A DNA stretch of 64,000 nt from Candidatus Neomicrothrix sp. UBA814. Lineage in GTDB: Bacteria > Actinomycetota > Acidimicrobiia > Acidimicrobiales > Poriferisodalaceae. The translations under genes and the position numbers were made by a program. Positions 1-8,025 of the stretch are shown piece by piece (positions within the stretch are counted from its first letter, which is position 1; each line of letters opens with the position of its first letter). A model generated the notes under the pieces. It did not search any database. It worked only from the letters and a program-made list of their open reading frames with translations, and was not told where the DNA came from. Location of the stretch: contig DBIA01000008.1 of NCBI GenBank assembly GCA_002296525.1, positions 40,542-104,541 on the forward strand, written 5' to 3'.

Positions 1-449
1 TCTTCTTCGGATAGGACCGCTGCGATAAGCAAAACCGCGTCTGCTCCCATCAGACGTGCATCTAAAACGTCGACTGCGCCTACGGTGAAGTCTTTTCTCA
101 GAACTGGAAGGGTGACGGCCGAGCTGGCCTCTTCTAGATCTTTTGCAGACCCACCAAAATGTGGTCCATCAGTGAGAACTGAAAGACAGGCTGCGCCGCC
201 TTCAAAGTATTGTTTGGCTAGCGTTGCTGGGTCCAATCCAGCAAACAGGTCTCCTTTGGATGGTGATCTTCGCTTCACTTCTGCGATGACACTCAGTCCT
301 GGTTCAGCTAGGGCGTTCCGGAATTTCTTTGCCGGAGGATACCCCTCAAGGAGATCGAGGAGACGTTTCTGGTCTCGCCGGTCAGCAGCAACACGTTTGC
401 GGTGTTGCACGACGATTTTGTCCAGGTAGGTTTCTTTCCCGGCAGCCAT
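1..449 (-). CDS. trpC: Indole-3-glycerol phosphate synthase, C-terminus cut by window edge
   Basis: Converts carboxyphenylaminodeoxyribulose phosphate to indole-3-glycerol phosphate in tryptophan synthesis. The minus-strand reading from an ATG at 449 is open to the left edge and gives about 149 residues of a TrpC barrel: an N-terminal helix, the EVKRRSPSKG phosphate and substrate loop, the FEGGAACLSVLTD strand and the VLRKDF catalytic-lysine strand. A purine-rich ribosome-binding site (GGAAGG) precedes the ATG. It lies 41 bp downstream of the ABM gene and in the same direction as trpEG, so it probably belongs to the same operon. The remaining third of the gene is outside the window. Confidence 0.93.
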   Translation of the reverse strand, partial: MAAGKETYLDKIVVQHRKRVAADRRDQKRLLDLLEGYPPAKKFRNALAEPGLSVIAEVKRRSPSKGDLFAGLDPATLAKQYFEGGAACLSVLTDGPHFGGSAKDLEEASSAVTLPVLRKDFTVGAVDVLDARLMGADAVLLIAAVLSEE

Positions 450-490
450 CTTCCGTACCTTCCAGATGTTCTGATGAGCGTTGCTTGCGC

Positions 491-805
491 TTAGACGTCG
501 AGTCCCTTGGCGCAGGTCGGCTCCAGAAATATCAGATCTGGCCTGCCATCCATGAATTCTGCCGTCGCTCTACCGAACTCCTTCATGCCGTCCGATCCGC
601 CGTGAGCCGCGAGGGCATCACCATCGGTATACATCTCATAGAACCAAACGACGTTTGCGTCATTTTGGTCTTTGTGTGCGGCGTATATCTCTGTTCCAGG
701 TTCCCCCGAAACGTTCTTCATTCCGAGGTCCGCGATCACTGCCAACAACGCGTCGCGCTGTCCATCTTTCGCAGTCAGTTTCGCTAAAAGTGCAGTTTTG
801 GCCAC
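491..805 (-). CDS. Small ABM-domain (quinol monooxygenase-like) protein
   Basis: A 104-residue protein of the antibiotic-biosynthesis-monooxygenase / YgiN-like fold. It has an opening beta strand (ALLAKLTAKDGQRDALL), a central strand with EIYAAHKDQND and VVWFYEMY, then a helix rich in His and Gly. The fold family includes heme-degrading and quinol-oxidising enzymes as well as proteins of unknown role, so the substrate cannot be named. The start is a GTG at 805 with a strong AGGAG ribosome-binding site 7 nt upstream. It sits between ygfZ and trpC in a tryptophan gene block, but no direct link to tryptophan synthesis is evident. Confidence 0.8.
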   Translation of the reverse strand: MAKTALLAKLTAKDGQRDALLAVIADLGMKNVSGEPGTEIYAAHKDQNDANVVWFYEMYTDGDALAAHGGSDGMKEFGRATAEFMDGRPDLIFLEPTCAKGLDV

Positions 806-897
806 TGTTCGTCTCCTAATTCAACCGTTTCACAATTCGTGATCTTTCTTGGCTAATCCAGAGGGTACTGCCCTACGACTCTCAAGGGATCCCGTTA

Positions 898-1710
898 CTA
901 AAGGCAGAATTCAAGGGAAACCACGGAAACCTCGGAACCAGAATCGGTGACTACTAAAGAATCCTCGCTGCTCAGCGATGCGAATCCGACGTACGGAGCG
1001 GTGGTTGCGACGGTCAGAACTTTGCCAATTTCTTCGGAGGCCAAGAAGAGAGCCTGGCCCGGAAGCAATTTTTCATCGCTTCGTATTCGGTAGATCTTGT
1101 GACGTCCGCCGCCACGAGCCGAAATTCGTTCTACCAGCTCTTGTCCCCTATAACACCCCTTGTCGAACGACACCGCTCTTTCAACGAAACCTGACTCGTT
1201 TGGAATGCCTCCCACTTGAAGTTCTCTTCCAATTATTGGCAGACCACATTCGAAGCGAAGGCGCTCGTACTCTTCGGGAGCGCAGACAGGCAGATCTACC
1301 TCTAGGTCTTCACCTAGAACATCGACTACGTCTTCACATAGCCAAGGAGAGGTAACCAACATGACCTTTGACCCAAGGTCTGCGGGAGTCCATTCCCCAA
1401 GGACTGAAACCATTTTCCATTGGTGAAGCTCAAAATCTGCTTGAGTTCTTAATTTGAAACGTTCAAGCGAAGTCAGCAGCTGTGCTCCGAAGCCTGGGTC
1501 GGTATCTAGGAAGAACTGACTTTCCTGAAACTTAGAAATTCTGAAATAGCCCTCTATGTTCCCCTTGGGCTCCAAAAGAAACGACAAACGTGACTCCCCG
1601 TCAGACATATCGTCAACGTTTTGTGACACCTGACTGTGCAAGTAGCTCTCGGCCTCAGGCCCTCGGACACTAATGACATCGCGGGCGCTGGTCCAGATTC
1701 TTGTAGTCAT
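898..1710 (-). CDS. ygfZ: YgfZ/CAF17-like folate-binding protein
   Basis: A GcvT-fold, tetrahydrofolate-binding protein. The family helps assemble or repair certain iron-sulfur enzymes. The diagnostic K-G-C-Y-x-G-Q-E motif is at about residues 185-192 of the longest reading, followed by an ERISARGGG segment. At about 270 residues it is a typical bacterial length. I chose the ATG at 1710 because it overlaps the trpEG stop codon in a TGATG arrangement, a sign of translational coupling. A TTG one codon earlier is possible. Its place directly behind trpEG suggests co-transcription, but the functional reason is unknown. Confidence 0.88.
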   Translation of the reverse strand: MTTRIWTSARDVISVRGPEAESYLHSQVSQNVDDMSDGESRLSFLLEPKGNIEGYFRISKFQESQFFLDTDPGFGAQLLTSLERFKLRTQADFELHQWKMVSVLGEWTPADLGSKVMLVTSPWLCEDVVDVLGEDLEVDLPVCAPEEYERLRFECGLPIIGRELQVGGIPNESGFVERAVSFDKGCYRGQELVERISARGGGRHKIYRIRSDEKLLPGQALFLASEEIGKVLTVATTAPYVGFASLSSEDSLVVTDSGSEVSVVSLEFCL

Positions 1711-3857
1711 CAATTCCCCGTCAACTTCACTACTGCATTGTGAACCAACCTCAACCCGACTTCATCGTCGAAGGACATAATCGATTCTGGGTGGAACTGA
1801 ACTCCACAAATCGGCAGAGTCTTATGTTCAATTGCCATCACAACTCCATCGTCGATGCTTCGCGCAACCACATTAAGGGAATCAGGCACACTGTCTTCTT
1901 TTGCGTATAGGGAATGGTATCGACCAGCTCGAAATTCTTTTGGGAGACCAGCAAACAAACCACTCTCATCGGTCGCGATTAAAGAAGGTTTGCCGTGCAT
2001 CGGTGTGTCAAGTTGCCCAAGACGACCTCCGAAGAATTCCACTATGGCTTGAAGGCCCAAGCAAACACCAAAAACAGGTATCCCAAGTTCGATTGCCGAG
2101 CCGATCGTATCCGAGACCTCGTAGTCACTCGGGGTACCAGGGCCTGGGGATAAGACCAGGAGATCTGGTGTGTTGGCGACAAGTTCCTCAAGTGGGAAAC
2201 CTGTTCGCTGCGTTACGACCTGAGCTCCGGTCTGCCTCAAGTAGTTAGCGAGTGTGTGCACGAACGAGTCCATGTGGTCGACCAAGAGGATTTCTTTGCC
2301 TTCTGCAGGTGAGGAAGAAATAACCGTCTCTGACGTTCTACGGGGAAGTCGGAGTGCATCGAGGAAAGCGGAGGCTTTGAGCTCTGTTTCTTCTTCTTCT
2401 GCGACAGGGTTGGAATCCCATAGCAAGGTAGCGCCGACCCGCACCTCAGCATGGCCACCTTTAATTCGTATAGTTCGTAGCGTTAAACCTGTATTGAGGC
2501 TGCCGTCGAATCCAACTTTTCCTATTGCGCCGCCGTACCAGGCACGTGGACTTTTCTCATGATGTTCGAGGAACTTCATCGCCGCCGTCTTCGGGGCGCC
2601 TGTTACCGTGACCGCCCACGTATGGGTAAGGAACGCGTCCAAGGCGTCAAACTCGGGGCGCAACCTTCCTTCTACATGGTCCACGGTGTGGATTAGACGC
2701 GAGTACATTTCGATTTGACGTCGACCTATTACCTTGACCGAACCAGGCACACAGATTCGACTTTTGTCGTTCCGGTCTACATCAGTGCACATTGTGAGTT
2801 CGGACTCGTCTTTTTCGGAGTTGAGCAACGCGAGGATTTGCGAGGCGTCGTCTAGGGGGTCTTGGCCTCTGGCAATCGTCCCCGAGATGGGGCATGTCTC
2901 AACTCGATCTCCCTCAACTCGGACATACATTTCCGGAGAGGCGCCCACTAGCCACTCTGATTGCCCCAGGTTAATTAGAAACCCGTAGGGCGAAGGGTTC
3001 TGTTCTTTTAGTCGTCGAAAAAGTTCTGATGGTGGCTCTGGTGAAGGCTCAACAAACGTTTGGCTGGACACCACCTCAAATAGGTCCCCGCGTGCAAAGT
3101 AATCCCTTGCTTTCTCTACTATTTGCGCGTATTCACCTCTCTCGTGGTCGCGCGCTGGTTCCAATTCCAAATCAGGTTGGTACGGGTTTCTGGCCCCGCC
3201 TCTGCTGATGTCAGCAGTGTTGAGGTCGCCATACGCGAAGTCGTAACGACGACGTTCAGCCACCCCACCCTGGTGGTCGACAACAATGATTTCGTCAGGA
3301 ACGTAAAGCACGAGATCTCGTTGATCTGATGGCCGTGGGCGCTCCAACTCAATCGGCTCGAACTGAAATGCCAGGTCGTAGCCAAAGGCCCCGTATAGGC
3401 CGAGGTGTTCATCATCTCCAGAAAACAATTCGACTAATGACCGAACAACGGTGAACGATGATGCCTGGCGACTTCTATTTTCCTCCTCGAAACGAGCAAC
3501 AGTCCGCTGCACTTGATATGTAAGTTGCGCTAGCTCTACCTCAACGAGAGATACCTCTTCAAGCTGATTCAGTGCTTCTCGGACTGGTGCCAAAAGCAGT
3601 TCACCGCGCTGGTTTAGTGCCTGAATCTGGACCTGGTCGCTAAGGCTTGTCACCACCAATGGCGGATCCACAAATCCCATATCCCAGCGGGTGTAACGAC
3701 CCGGATACTCATAGCTAGAGGAAAGCAGTACTCCCCTTGCAGAATCCAGTCGATCAACGAGATCTTCGATAGCCGCCTCAGGGTCAATGGGAGTGACTTC
3801 GGTACGAATCTGTATACCGCCCTGAGTCTTGTACCCCCGCGGGATCTCTTCGGCCAC
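1710..3857 (-). CDS. trpEG: Fused anthranilate synthase TrpE-TrpG
   Basis: Makes anthranilate from chorismate and glutamine, the first committed step of tryptophan synthesis. Residues 1 to about 510 form the chorismate-binding component I, with the characteristic EYPGRYTRWD start and a C-terminal block with TVTGAPK. Residues about 525-715 form the class I glutamine amidotransferase, with Cys599 in GVCLGLQAI and His689/Glu691 in VQFHPES. The single-chain order matches the TrpE(G) type known from Rhizobium and Azospirillum. A PhzE-like role in phenazine synthesis has the same layout but is unlikely next to trpC. The start is a GTG 15 bp after the GroES-like gene, preceded by AGGCGA. Confidence 0.94.
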   Translation of the reverse strand: MAEEIPRGYKTQGGIQIRTEVTPIDPEAAIEDLVDRLDSARGVLLSSSYEYPGRYTRWDMGFVDPPLVVTSLSDQVQIQALNQRGELLLAPVREALNQLEEVSLVEVELAQLTYQVQRTVARFEEENRSRQASSFTVVRSLVELFSGDDEHLGLYGAFGYDLAFQFEPIELERPRPSDQRDLVLYVPDEIIVVDHQGGVAERRRYDFAYGDLNTADISRGGARNPYQPDLELEPARDHERGEYAQIVEKARDYFARGDLFEVVSSQTFVEPSPEPPSELFRRLKEQNPSPYGFLINLGQSEWLVGASPEMYVRVEGDRVETCPISGTIARGQDPLDDASQILALLNSEKDESELTMCTDVDRNDKSRICVPGSVKVIGRRQIEMYSRLIHTVDHVEGRLRPEFDALDAFLTHTWAVTVTGAPKTAAMKFLEHHEKSPRAWYGGAIGKVGFDGSLNTGLTLRTIRIKGGHAEVRVGATLLWDSNPVAEEEETELKASAFLDALRLPRRTSETVISSSPAEGKEILLVDHMDSFVHTLANYLRQTGAQVVTQRTGFPLEELVANTPDLLVLSPGPGTPSDYEVSDTIGSAIELGIPVFGVCLGLQAIVEFFGGRLGQLDTPMHGKPSLIATDESGLFAGLPKEFRAGRYHSLYAKEDSVPDSLNVVARSIDDGVVMAIEHKTLPICGVQFHPESIMSFDDEVGLRLVHNAVVKLTGN

Positions 3858-3872
3858 AGAGATCGCCTCTAC

Positions 3873-4226
3873 TTAGAGGTACAGGCCCGTGCTGCCGGGC
3901 TCAACTCTTGGCGCTGCGATCGCGTGGACGTCCCTCTCTCTCAGGATGAGGAAATCGTCACCGTGCACCTCAACCTCATACCGATCTTCCGGACTAAACA
4001 AGACCTGGTCGCCTTCTTCCGCACTGCGGACATTAGGGCCGGCACCAACGACTTCTCCCCACACCAGTCTCTTTTGTTGCTGCGCTGTAGCCGGTATCAG
4101 AATTCCCCCGCTACTTCGCCGTTCTGCCTCATCACTAGGAATGCGCACGAGGATTCGATCATGCAACATTTTGATCGGGCGCTTAAGATTTTGGTCTGTG
4201 GAGACGTCTTTAGGTTCTTCAGCCAC
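3873..4226 (-). CDS. GroES-like co-chaperonin paralog with C-terminal GLYL tail
   Basis: A 117-residue Cpn10/GroES-fold protein. The core runs from the LHDRILVR strand at about residue 20 through GGILIPATA (mobile-loop flank), WGEVVGAGPNV, GDQVLF and FLILRERDVHAI. Compared with ordinary GroES it has an N-terminal extension of about 16 residues. The tail of about 14 residues beyond the last strand ends in STGLYL. No groEL is adjacent. It heads the trpEG operon and starts with a GTG at 4226 that has a TACCGT hexamer 6 nt upstream and no ribosome-binding site, suggesting leaderless expression. It is probably a specialised paralog, not the main GroES. The hydrophobic-Tyr-Leu end resembles proteasome-docking tails (see findings). 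Confidence 0.85.
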   Translation of the reverse strand: MAEEPKDVSTDQNLKRPIKMLHDRILVRIPSDEAERRSSGGILIPATAQQQKRLVWGEVVGAGPNVRSAEEGDQVLFSPEDRYEVEVHGDDFLILRERDVHAIAAPRVEPGSTGLYL

Positions 4227-4232
4227 TATCGC

Positions 4233-4242
4233 ACGGTACCGT
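4233..4242. promoter_or_regulatory. Palindromic double -10 element between groES-like gene and hydrolase
   Basis: The perfect 10-bp palindrome ACGGTACCGT contains TACCGT on both strands. On the minus strand it lies 6 nt before the GTG of the GroES-like gene. On the plus strand it lies 8 nt before the ATG of the hydrolase. The two start codons are only 24 bp apart and neither has a ribosome-binding site, so this element probably serves as the -10 box of two divergent leaderless promoters. Inferred from sequence only. Confidence 0.5.
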
Positions 4243-4250
4243 TCTTAGAC

Positions 4251-4898
4251 ATGAACCCGGACGTCGGAACGCCTCAAAAAACAAATTTTACTGCCAGCGA
4301 CGGAGTTTCTCTTGAGGCCGAGTACGTGATCCCTGAGTCAGCCAGCGCTATCGCCGTACTGTCACACCCTCACCCTTTGTATGGCGGAGACATGCACAAC
4401 AACGTGGTTCATGCACTATTTGAGGCCTTACCAAAAGCGTCGGTAGCGACATTTAGATACAACTTCCGCGGTGTGCAGAACTCTGGTGGTAGCCATGGCG
4501 AAGGTAAACTTGAGATCCTCGACTGCCAAGCAGCCTTCTCCCACGCGGCGGGCTTGGTTCCGTCTGTACCTGTGTTTTCTGTCGGCTACTCCTTCGGAGC
4601 AGATGTCTCATTAAGCGCCGACACTTCGGCTCTTGCTGGCTGGGTTGGGATAGCGTCGCCTCTTGCACTGCTAGCACCAGGCGACATGAAGGCGAATTCC
4701 GACGCGCGTCCCGCTCTGCTTCTAGTGCCGAAAAATGACCAATATCGCTCCTTCGAAGAAGCCCAAGAGATTGTTAGCGACTGGACTGCCGCAACGGTGC
4801 AGCAGCTTGACACAGGGGACCACTTCTTATTCGGGGAAACTCAACAGGTCTCTGAACTAGTGAGTTCTTTTATCGCCGACTGCATTGCCACCAAGTGA
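4251..4898 (+). CDS. Alpha/beta hydrolase
   Basis: A 215-residue alpha/beta-hydrolase-fold protein. It has the HPHPLYGGDMHN oxyanion region near residues 44-55, the nucleophile elbow G-Y-S-F-G near residue 107, and a catalytic His in GDHFLFG near the C-terminus. The layout matches the small dienelactone-hydrolase-like group with an HPHP motif, whose natural substrates are mostly unknown. The reading frame is open upstream to 3924, but that part overlaps the GroES-like gene in antisense. The ATG at 4251 gives the expected length and has a TANNNT box 8 nt upstream. Confidence 0.85.
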   Translation: MNPDVGTPQKTNFTASDGVSLEAEYVIPESASAIAVLSHPHPLYGGDMHNNVVHALFEALPKASVATFRYNFRGVQNSGGSHGEGKLEILDCQAAFSHAAGLVPSVPVFSVGYSFGADVSLSADTSALAGWVGIASPLALLAPGDMKANSDARPALLLVPKNDQYRSFEEAQEIVSDWTAATVQQLDTGDHFLFGETQQVSELVSSFIADCIATK

Positions 4899-4910
4899 GC
4901 AGCCTTGAGC

Positions 4911-5234
4911 TCATAACCTTGTAAGTCGGTGTCGGTTTGCTGCGACCAGCCGATAGCCGATTGCCGCGATCCACGAAACCGGTGGGATCATCATCACTAC
5001 TCCCAAAACCCGCCAGATGCCTCCTAGCCGACGCAAGGTCTTAGCGACCGCTTTATGACCTGCGAGCCTGAGATCGCCCTCGATCCACCAAAGGGAACGC
5101 TTAGCATCGCTCTTGGAAAGGTTCATTCGATCCAGATCCGGCTCTGTACCTGGACTCATCGGGATAGAAGCTCGCTGCTCTACCCAAGCGGCACATCGGC
5201 AGCAAAACGTGCATTCTCCGTCGTAAACCAACAC
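4911..5234 (-). CDS. DCC-family (DUF393) thiol-disulfide oxidoreductase-like protein
   Basis: A 107-residue DUF393 protein. The family hallmark D-G-x-C-x-x-C is at residues 5-10 (VYDGECTFCCRC), as in predicted thiol-disulfide redox proteins. The C-terminal third has one hydrophobic segment (WRVLGVVMMIPPVSWIAAIG) ending in a basic tail, so it may touch the membrane. The start is a GTG at 5234 with GGGGTAAAG before it, nine bases after the stop of the DUF1330 gene, so the two are probably co-transcribed. Partner and substrate are unknown. Confidence 0.78.
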   Translation of the reverse strand: MLVYDGECTFCCRCAAWVEQRASIPMSPGTEPDLDRMNLSKSDAKRSLWWIEGDLRLAGHKAVAKTLRRLGGIWRVLGVVMMIPPVSWIAAIGYRLVAANRHRLTRL

Positions 5235-5243
5235 CGGTGAGCT

Positions 5244-5531
5244 TTACCCCAGCCCTTGAGCCAACGCTGCTCGTGAATCTGTTGCGGCCATCCGCAATGG
5301 CAAAGCCTTTTGGTATTCAGGAGATTCGTACCACTCCCTAAAGGCATCTTCATCCTCAAATTCAAGAATCACGAGGCGAGTTCCGTGCCAATCGCCTTCA
5401 ACCGCTGCGACAGCATTGTCGACCACCACAGCTTTTCCTCTCCCTAGCGAGGAAGCTTTAGCTGCTTCCATGTAGGCATTCAACCCATCAGGGTCATGAA
5501 CCTCTTCTTGAACCACGAAATAAACCGACAT
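5244..5531 (-). CDS. DUF1330 family protein
   Basis: A 95-residue ferredoxin-like-fold protein of the DUF1330 type. The sequence shows an opening MSVYFVVQEEVHDPDG strand-helix, a central G-R-G-K segment, and the family signature VILEFEDEDAFREWYESPEYQ followed by a short helix. Function is not established for the family. The frame extends to 5585, but the ATG at 5531 has an AAGGAG ribosome-binding site 6 nt upstream and begins exactly where the conserved domain starts. It is followed closely by the DUF393 gene. Confidence 0.85.
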   Translation of the reverse strand: MSVYFVVQEEVHDPDGLNAYMEAAKASSLGRGKAVVVDNAVAAVEGDWHGTRLVILEFEDEDAFREWYESPEYQKALPLRMAATDSRAALAQGLG

Positions 5532-5633
5532 GTCGTTCTCCTTGTCGCAACGACGACAGAAAGTATCAAAAGTCAGACCCAACAATTAATTAACTGGGAG
5601 CTTTAGCGTTTATTCCAACTTGAAAGATGAGCC

Positions 5634-7262
5634 TCAAGAATCGGTGATCTGCTCAATGGGCGACACGGTCGCACCGGCGTCGCTGTCGGCACCCCAGTAG
5701 GCATCTCTTAATAGACGCTTGTATAGCTTTCCGGTCGGTAGTCGGGGCAACTCATCCATGAAGTCGATGGAGCGCGGCACCTTGTATCCGGCTATGTGCT
5801 CACGAGCAAACTCGGTAAGTCGCTTAGCTAGCGGTTCATCTCCTCGAGCTCCGTCCATTGGCTGCACCACAGCCTTTACTTCTTCACCAAAATCTTCGTT
5901 CGGTACCCCAAAAACAGCCACATCAGCTACTTCCGGGTGAAGAATAAGGCAGTCTTCGATCTCTTGAGGGTAAATATTTACCCCGCCTGAAATGATCATG
6001 AAAGCCTTGCGGTCAGTGAGGTACAGGAAGCCGTCTTCGTCTACGCGGCCCACATCGCCAAGAGTCGTCCACAGCGGATTATCAGGATGTTGGGAGCTAC
6101 GAGTTTTGTCGGGAGCTTGGTGATACTCAAAGGTCTGTTCTTCTCGTTCGAAATAGATCAGGCCCGATTCACCAGTTGGGAGCTCAGTCCCATCCTCATC
6201 ACATATATGTAACGTTCCGATCAGCGGCTTGCCCACAGTGCCTGGGTGGGCTACCCAGTCATCAGGTCCGACGTAGCAGAAGCCATTTAGTTCAGTGCCG
6301 GCATAATATTCGTGCAAAATGGGACCCCACCAGTCCAGCATTTGCTTCTTCACCTCTACCGGGCATGGGGCAGCAGCGTGGATTGCGACCTTGTGCGTCG
6401 ACAAATCGTTTTTGCTGCGATCTTGTTCAGATAATTTCAACATTCGAGTAAACATGGTGGGAACCCACTGCGAATGCGTTACTCCGTACCGTTCTATTGC
6501 TTCTAGTGCTTCAAGCGGATCAAATTTCTCTAAGACCACCACAGTCCCCCCAACTGATTGAGTTCCCGTAGTAAAACCCAACGGAGCTGAGTGGTACAGA
6601 GGTGCCGGGGATAGGTAAACCGACTCAGTGTCCATTCCAAATATGCCGCCAACTAAGCCCGCCCCGATTAAGTCAGGGTCACTTATTTCAGATCCATCAA
6701 GTGGGCGCTTGATTCCTTTGGGTTTCCCAGTCGTTCCCGAGCTGTAAAGCATCAGGGACCCCCGCGGCTGCTGATCGAGGGGTTCAGCAGGATATTGCTC
6801 CACAGTTGTTTCGAAGTTTTCAAAGCCTTCGACGCTATCTCCGAACATCAAACGCACGGGGCAGTTAGGGATTAAGGGCAGCATTTCGATTGCTACTTCC
6901 CGAACTGCTGTGCTTGCTACAAGCACCTGGGCCCCACAGTCTTCAACGATGTAAGCCGCTTCTTCTGCGGTGAGAAAGCGATTCACAGTTGTGAAATACA
7001 GTCCGCTTCGTATCGCAGCCCAATAGGTCTCGAAATACCGAATGTGGTTATCAGCGAAGATAGCGATGTGGTCACCAGGTCGAAGCCCAGCATCTCTCAT
7101 CATTTGAGCAAATCGGCACGATCTCTCTTCAAGTTCCTGATACGAGAGCGATTCGCCCGTTCTCGCCATGACGACAGCAGTCTTATCGGGATTTGTTGCA
7201 GCGTGGATACCTGGATAACTCATATTGTTGAAACTATCCGATGGGAACGCTTCACTCTTCAT
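5634..7262 (-). CDS. Acyl-CoA synthetase (AMP-binding family)
   Basis: An ATP-dependent acid:CoA ligase of about 542 residues. It has the P-loop YSSGTTGKPKG at residues 173-183, the A5-type motif YYAGTELNG, the hinge region LTDRKAFMIISGGVNIYP and the catalytic C-terminal lysine in PTGKLYKRLL. It resembles FadD-like fatty-acid or aromatic-acid CoA ligases, and the exact acid cannot be told. Its ATG overlaps the end of hisF by 11 bp, making it the last gene of the histidine operon. A second start at MSYPG (7223) is also possible. Confidence 0.9.
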   Translation of the reverse strand: MKSEAFPSDSFNNMSYPGIHAATNPDKTAVVMARTGESLSYQELEERSCRFAQMMRDAGLRPGDHIAIFADNHIRYFETYWAAIRSGLYFTTVNRFLTAEEAAYIVEDCGAQVLVASTAVREVAIEMLPLIPNCPVRLMFGDSVEGFENFETTVEQYPAEPLDQQPRGSLMLYSSGTTGKPKGIKRPLDGSEISDPDLIGAGLVGGIFGMDTESVYLSPAPLYHSAPLGFTTGTQSVGGTVVVLEKFDPLEALEAIERYGVTHSQWVPTMFTRMLKLSEQDRSKNDLSTHKVAIHAAAPCPVEVKKQMLDWWGPILHEYYAGTELNGFCYVGPDDWVAHPGTVGKPLIGTLHICDEDGTELPTGESGLIYFEREEQTFEYHQAPDKTRSSQHPDNPLWTTLGDVGRVDEDGFLYLTDRKAFMIISGGVNIYPQEIEDCLILHPEVADVAVFGVPNEDFGEEVKAVVQPMDGARGDEPLAKRLTEFAREHIAGYKVPRSIDFMDELPRLPTGKLYKRLLRDAYWGADSDAGATVSPIEQITDS

Positions 7263-8025
7263 CCGCCGGGGGTCGGACTACCACACCTTCGGCGCTAAGC
7301 GCTTCTTTGGCCTCCCGGATGCTGTGCTCTCCGAAGTGAAAAATAGATGCCGCTAGCAGAGCATCAGCTTTTCCTTCTACTGCGCCCTCCACCAAATGTT
7401 TCAGTGTGCCAACTCCCCCGCTCGCGATAACCGGCACATTCACGGCTTCGACTACTGCCCGGGTTAACTCAAGGTCGTAGCCATTTCTCGTTCCATCCCC
7501 ATCCATCGATGTGAGCAAAATTTCCCCTGCTCCTCGTTCAGTGACTTCCTTTGCCCAAGAGACAGCGTCTATGCCTGTATCTTCTCGGCCTCCCTTCACA
7601 TACACATTCCAAGTGCGGTTCTCGTTTGCTTTCGCGTCTATAGCGACCACTACGCATTGGGTGCCAAAAGCGGATGCGAGTTCCCCTATGAGGTCGGGGT
7701 TACTCACTGCTGACGAGTTAATCGAAACTTTGTCCGCACCGGCTCGAAGAAGGGCGCGAGCATCGGCTGTAGACCGAATACCTCCACCGATCGTGAAGGG
7801 TATGTAGACCTCTTCGGCGACTCTTTCAGCTAGATCGACGATTGTTTTTCTGTTGTCTGAACTCGCTGTGATGTCTAAGAAAACGATCTCGTCGGCTCCT
7901 TCGGAGTCGTAGCGGGCGGCTAGTTCAACTGGATCCCCTGCATCACGAAGACCCACGAAATTGACCCCTTTCACCACGCGGCCCCTATCGACGTCTAGGC
8001 ACGGGATCACTCTTATGGATTTCAT
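7252..8025 (-). CDS. hisF: Imidazole glycerol phosphate synthase cyclase subunit
   Basis: Cyclase half of imidazole glycerol phosphate synthase. With HisH it converts PRFAR and ammonia to IGP and AICAR. The 257-residue half-barrel repeat protein shows the catalytic aspartates in PCLDVDRGRVVKG near the N-terminus and in VVAIDAK mid-protein. It also has the phosphate-binding GGGIR and ASGGVGTL loops. It starts in a 4-bp overlap with the hisA stop. The full length and all key residues are intact. Confidence 0.97.
   Translation of the reverse strand: MKSIRVIPCLDVDRGRVVKGVNFVGLRDAGDPVELAARYDSEGADEIVFLDITASSDNRKTIVDLAERVAEEVYIPFTIGGGIRSTADARALLRAGADKVSINSSAVSNPDLIGELASAFGTQCVVVAIDAKANENRTWNVYVKGGREDTGIDAVSWAKEVTERGAGEILLTSMDGDGTRNGYDLELTRAVVEAVNVPVIASGGVGTLKHLVEGAVEGKADALLAASIFHFGEHSIREAKEALSAEGVVVRPPADEE

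Noticed and set aside
3924..4250. N-terminal extension of the hydrolase to 3924
   Set aside because: It would be fully antisense to the GroES-like gene and shows no hydrolase-fold sequence. The ATG at 4251 gives the family length.
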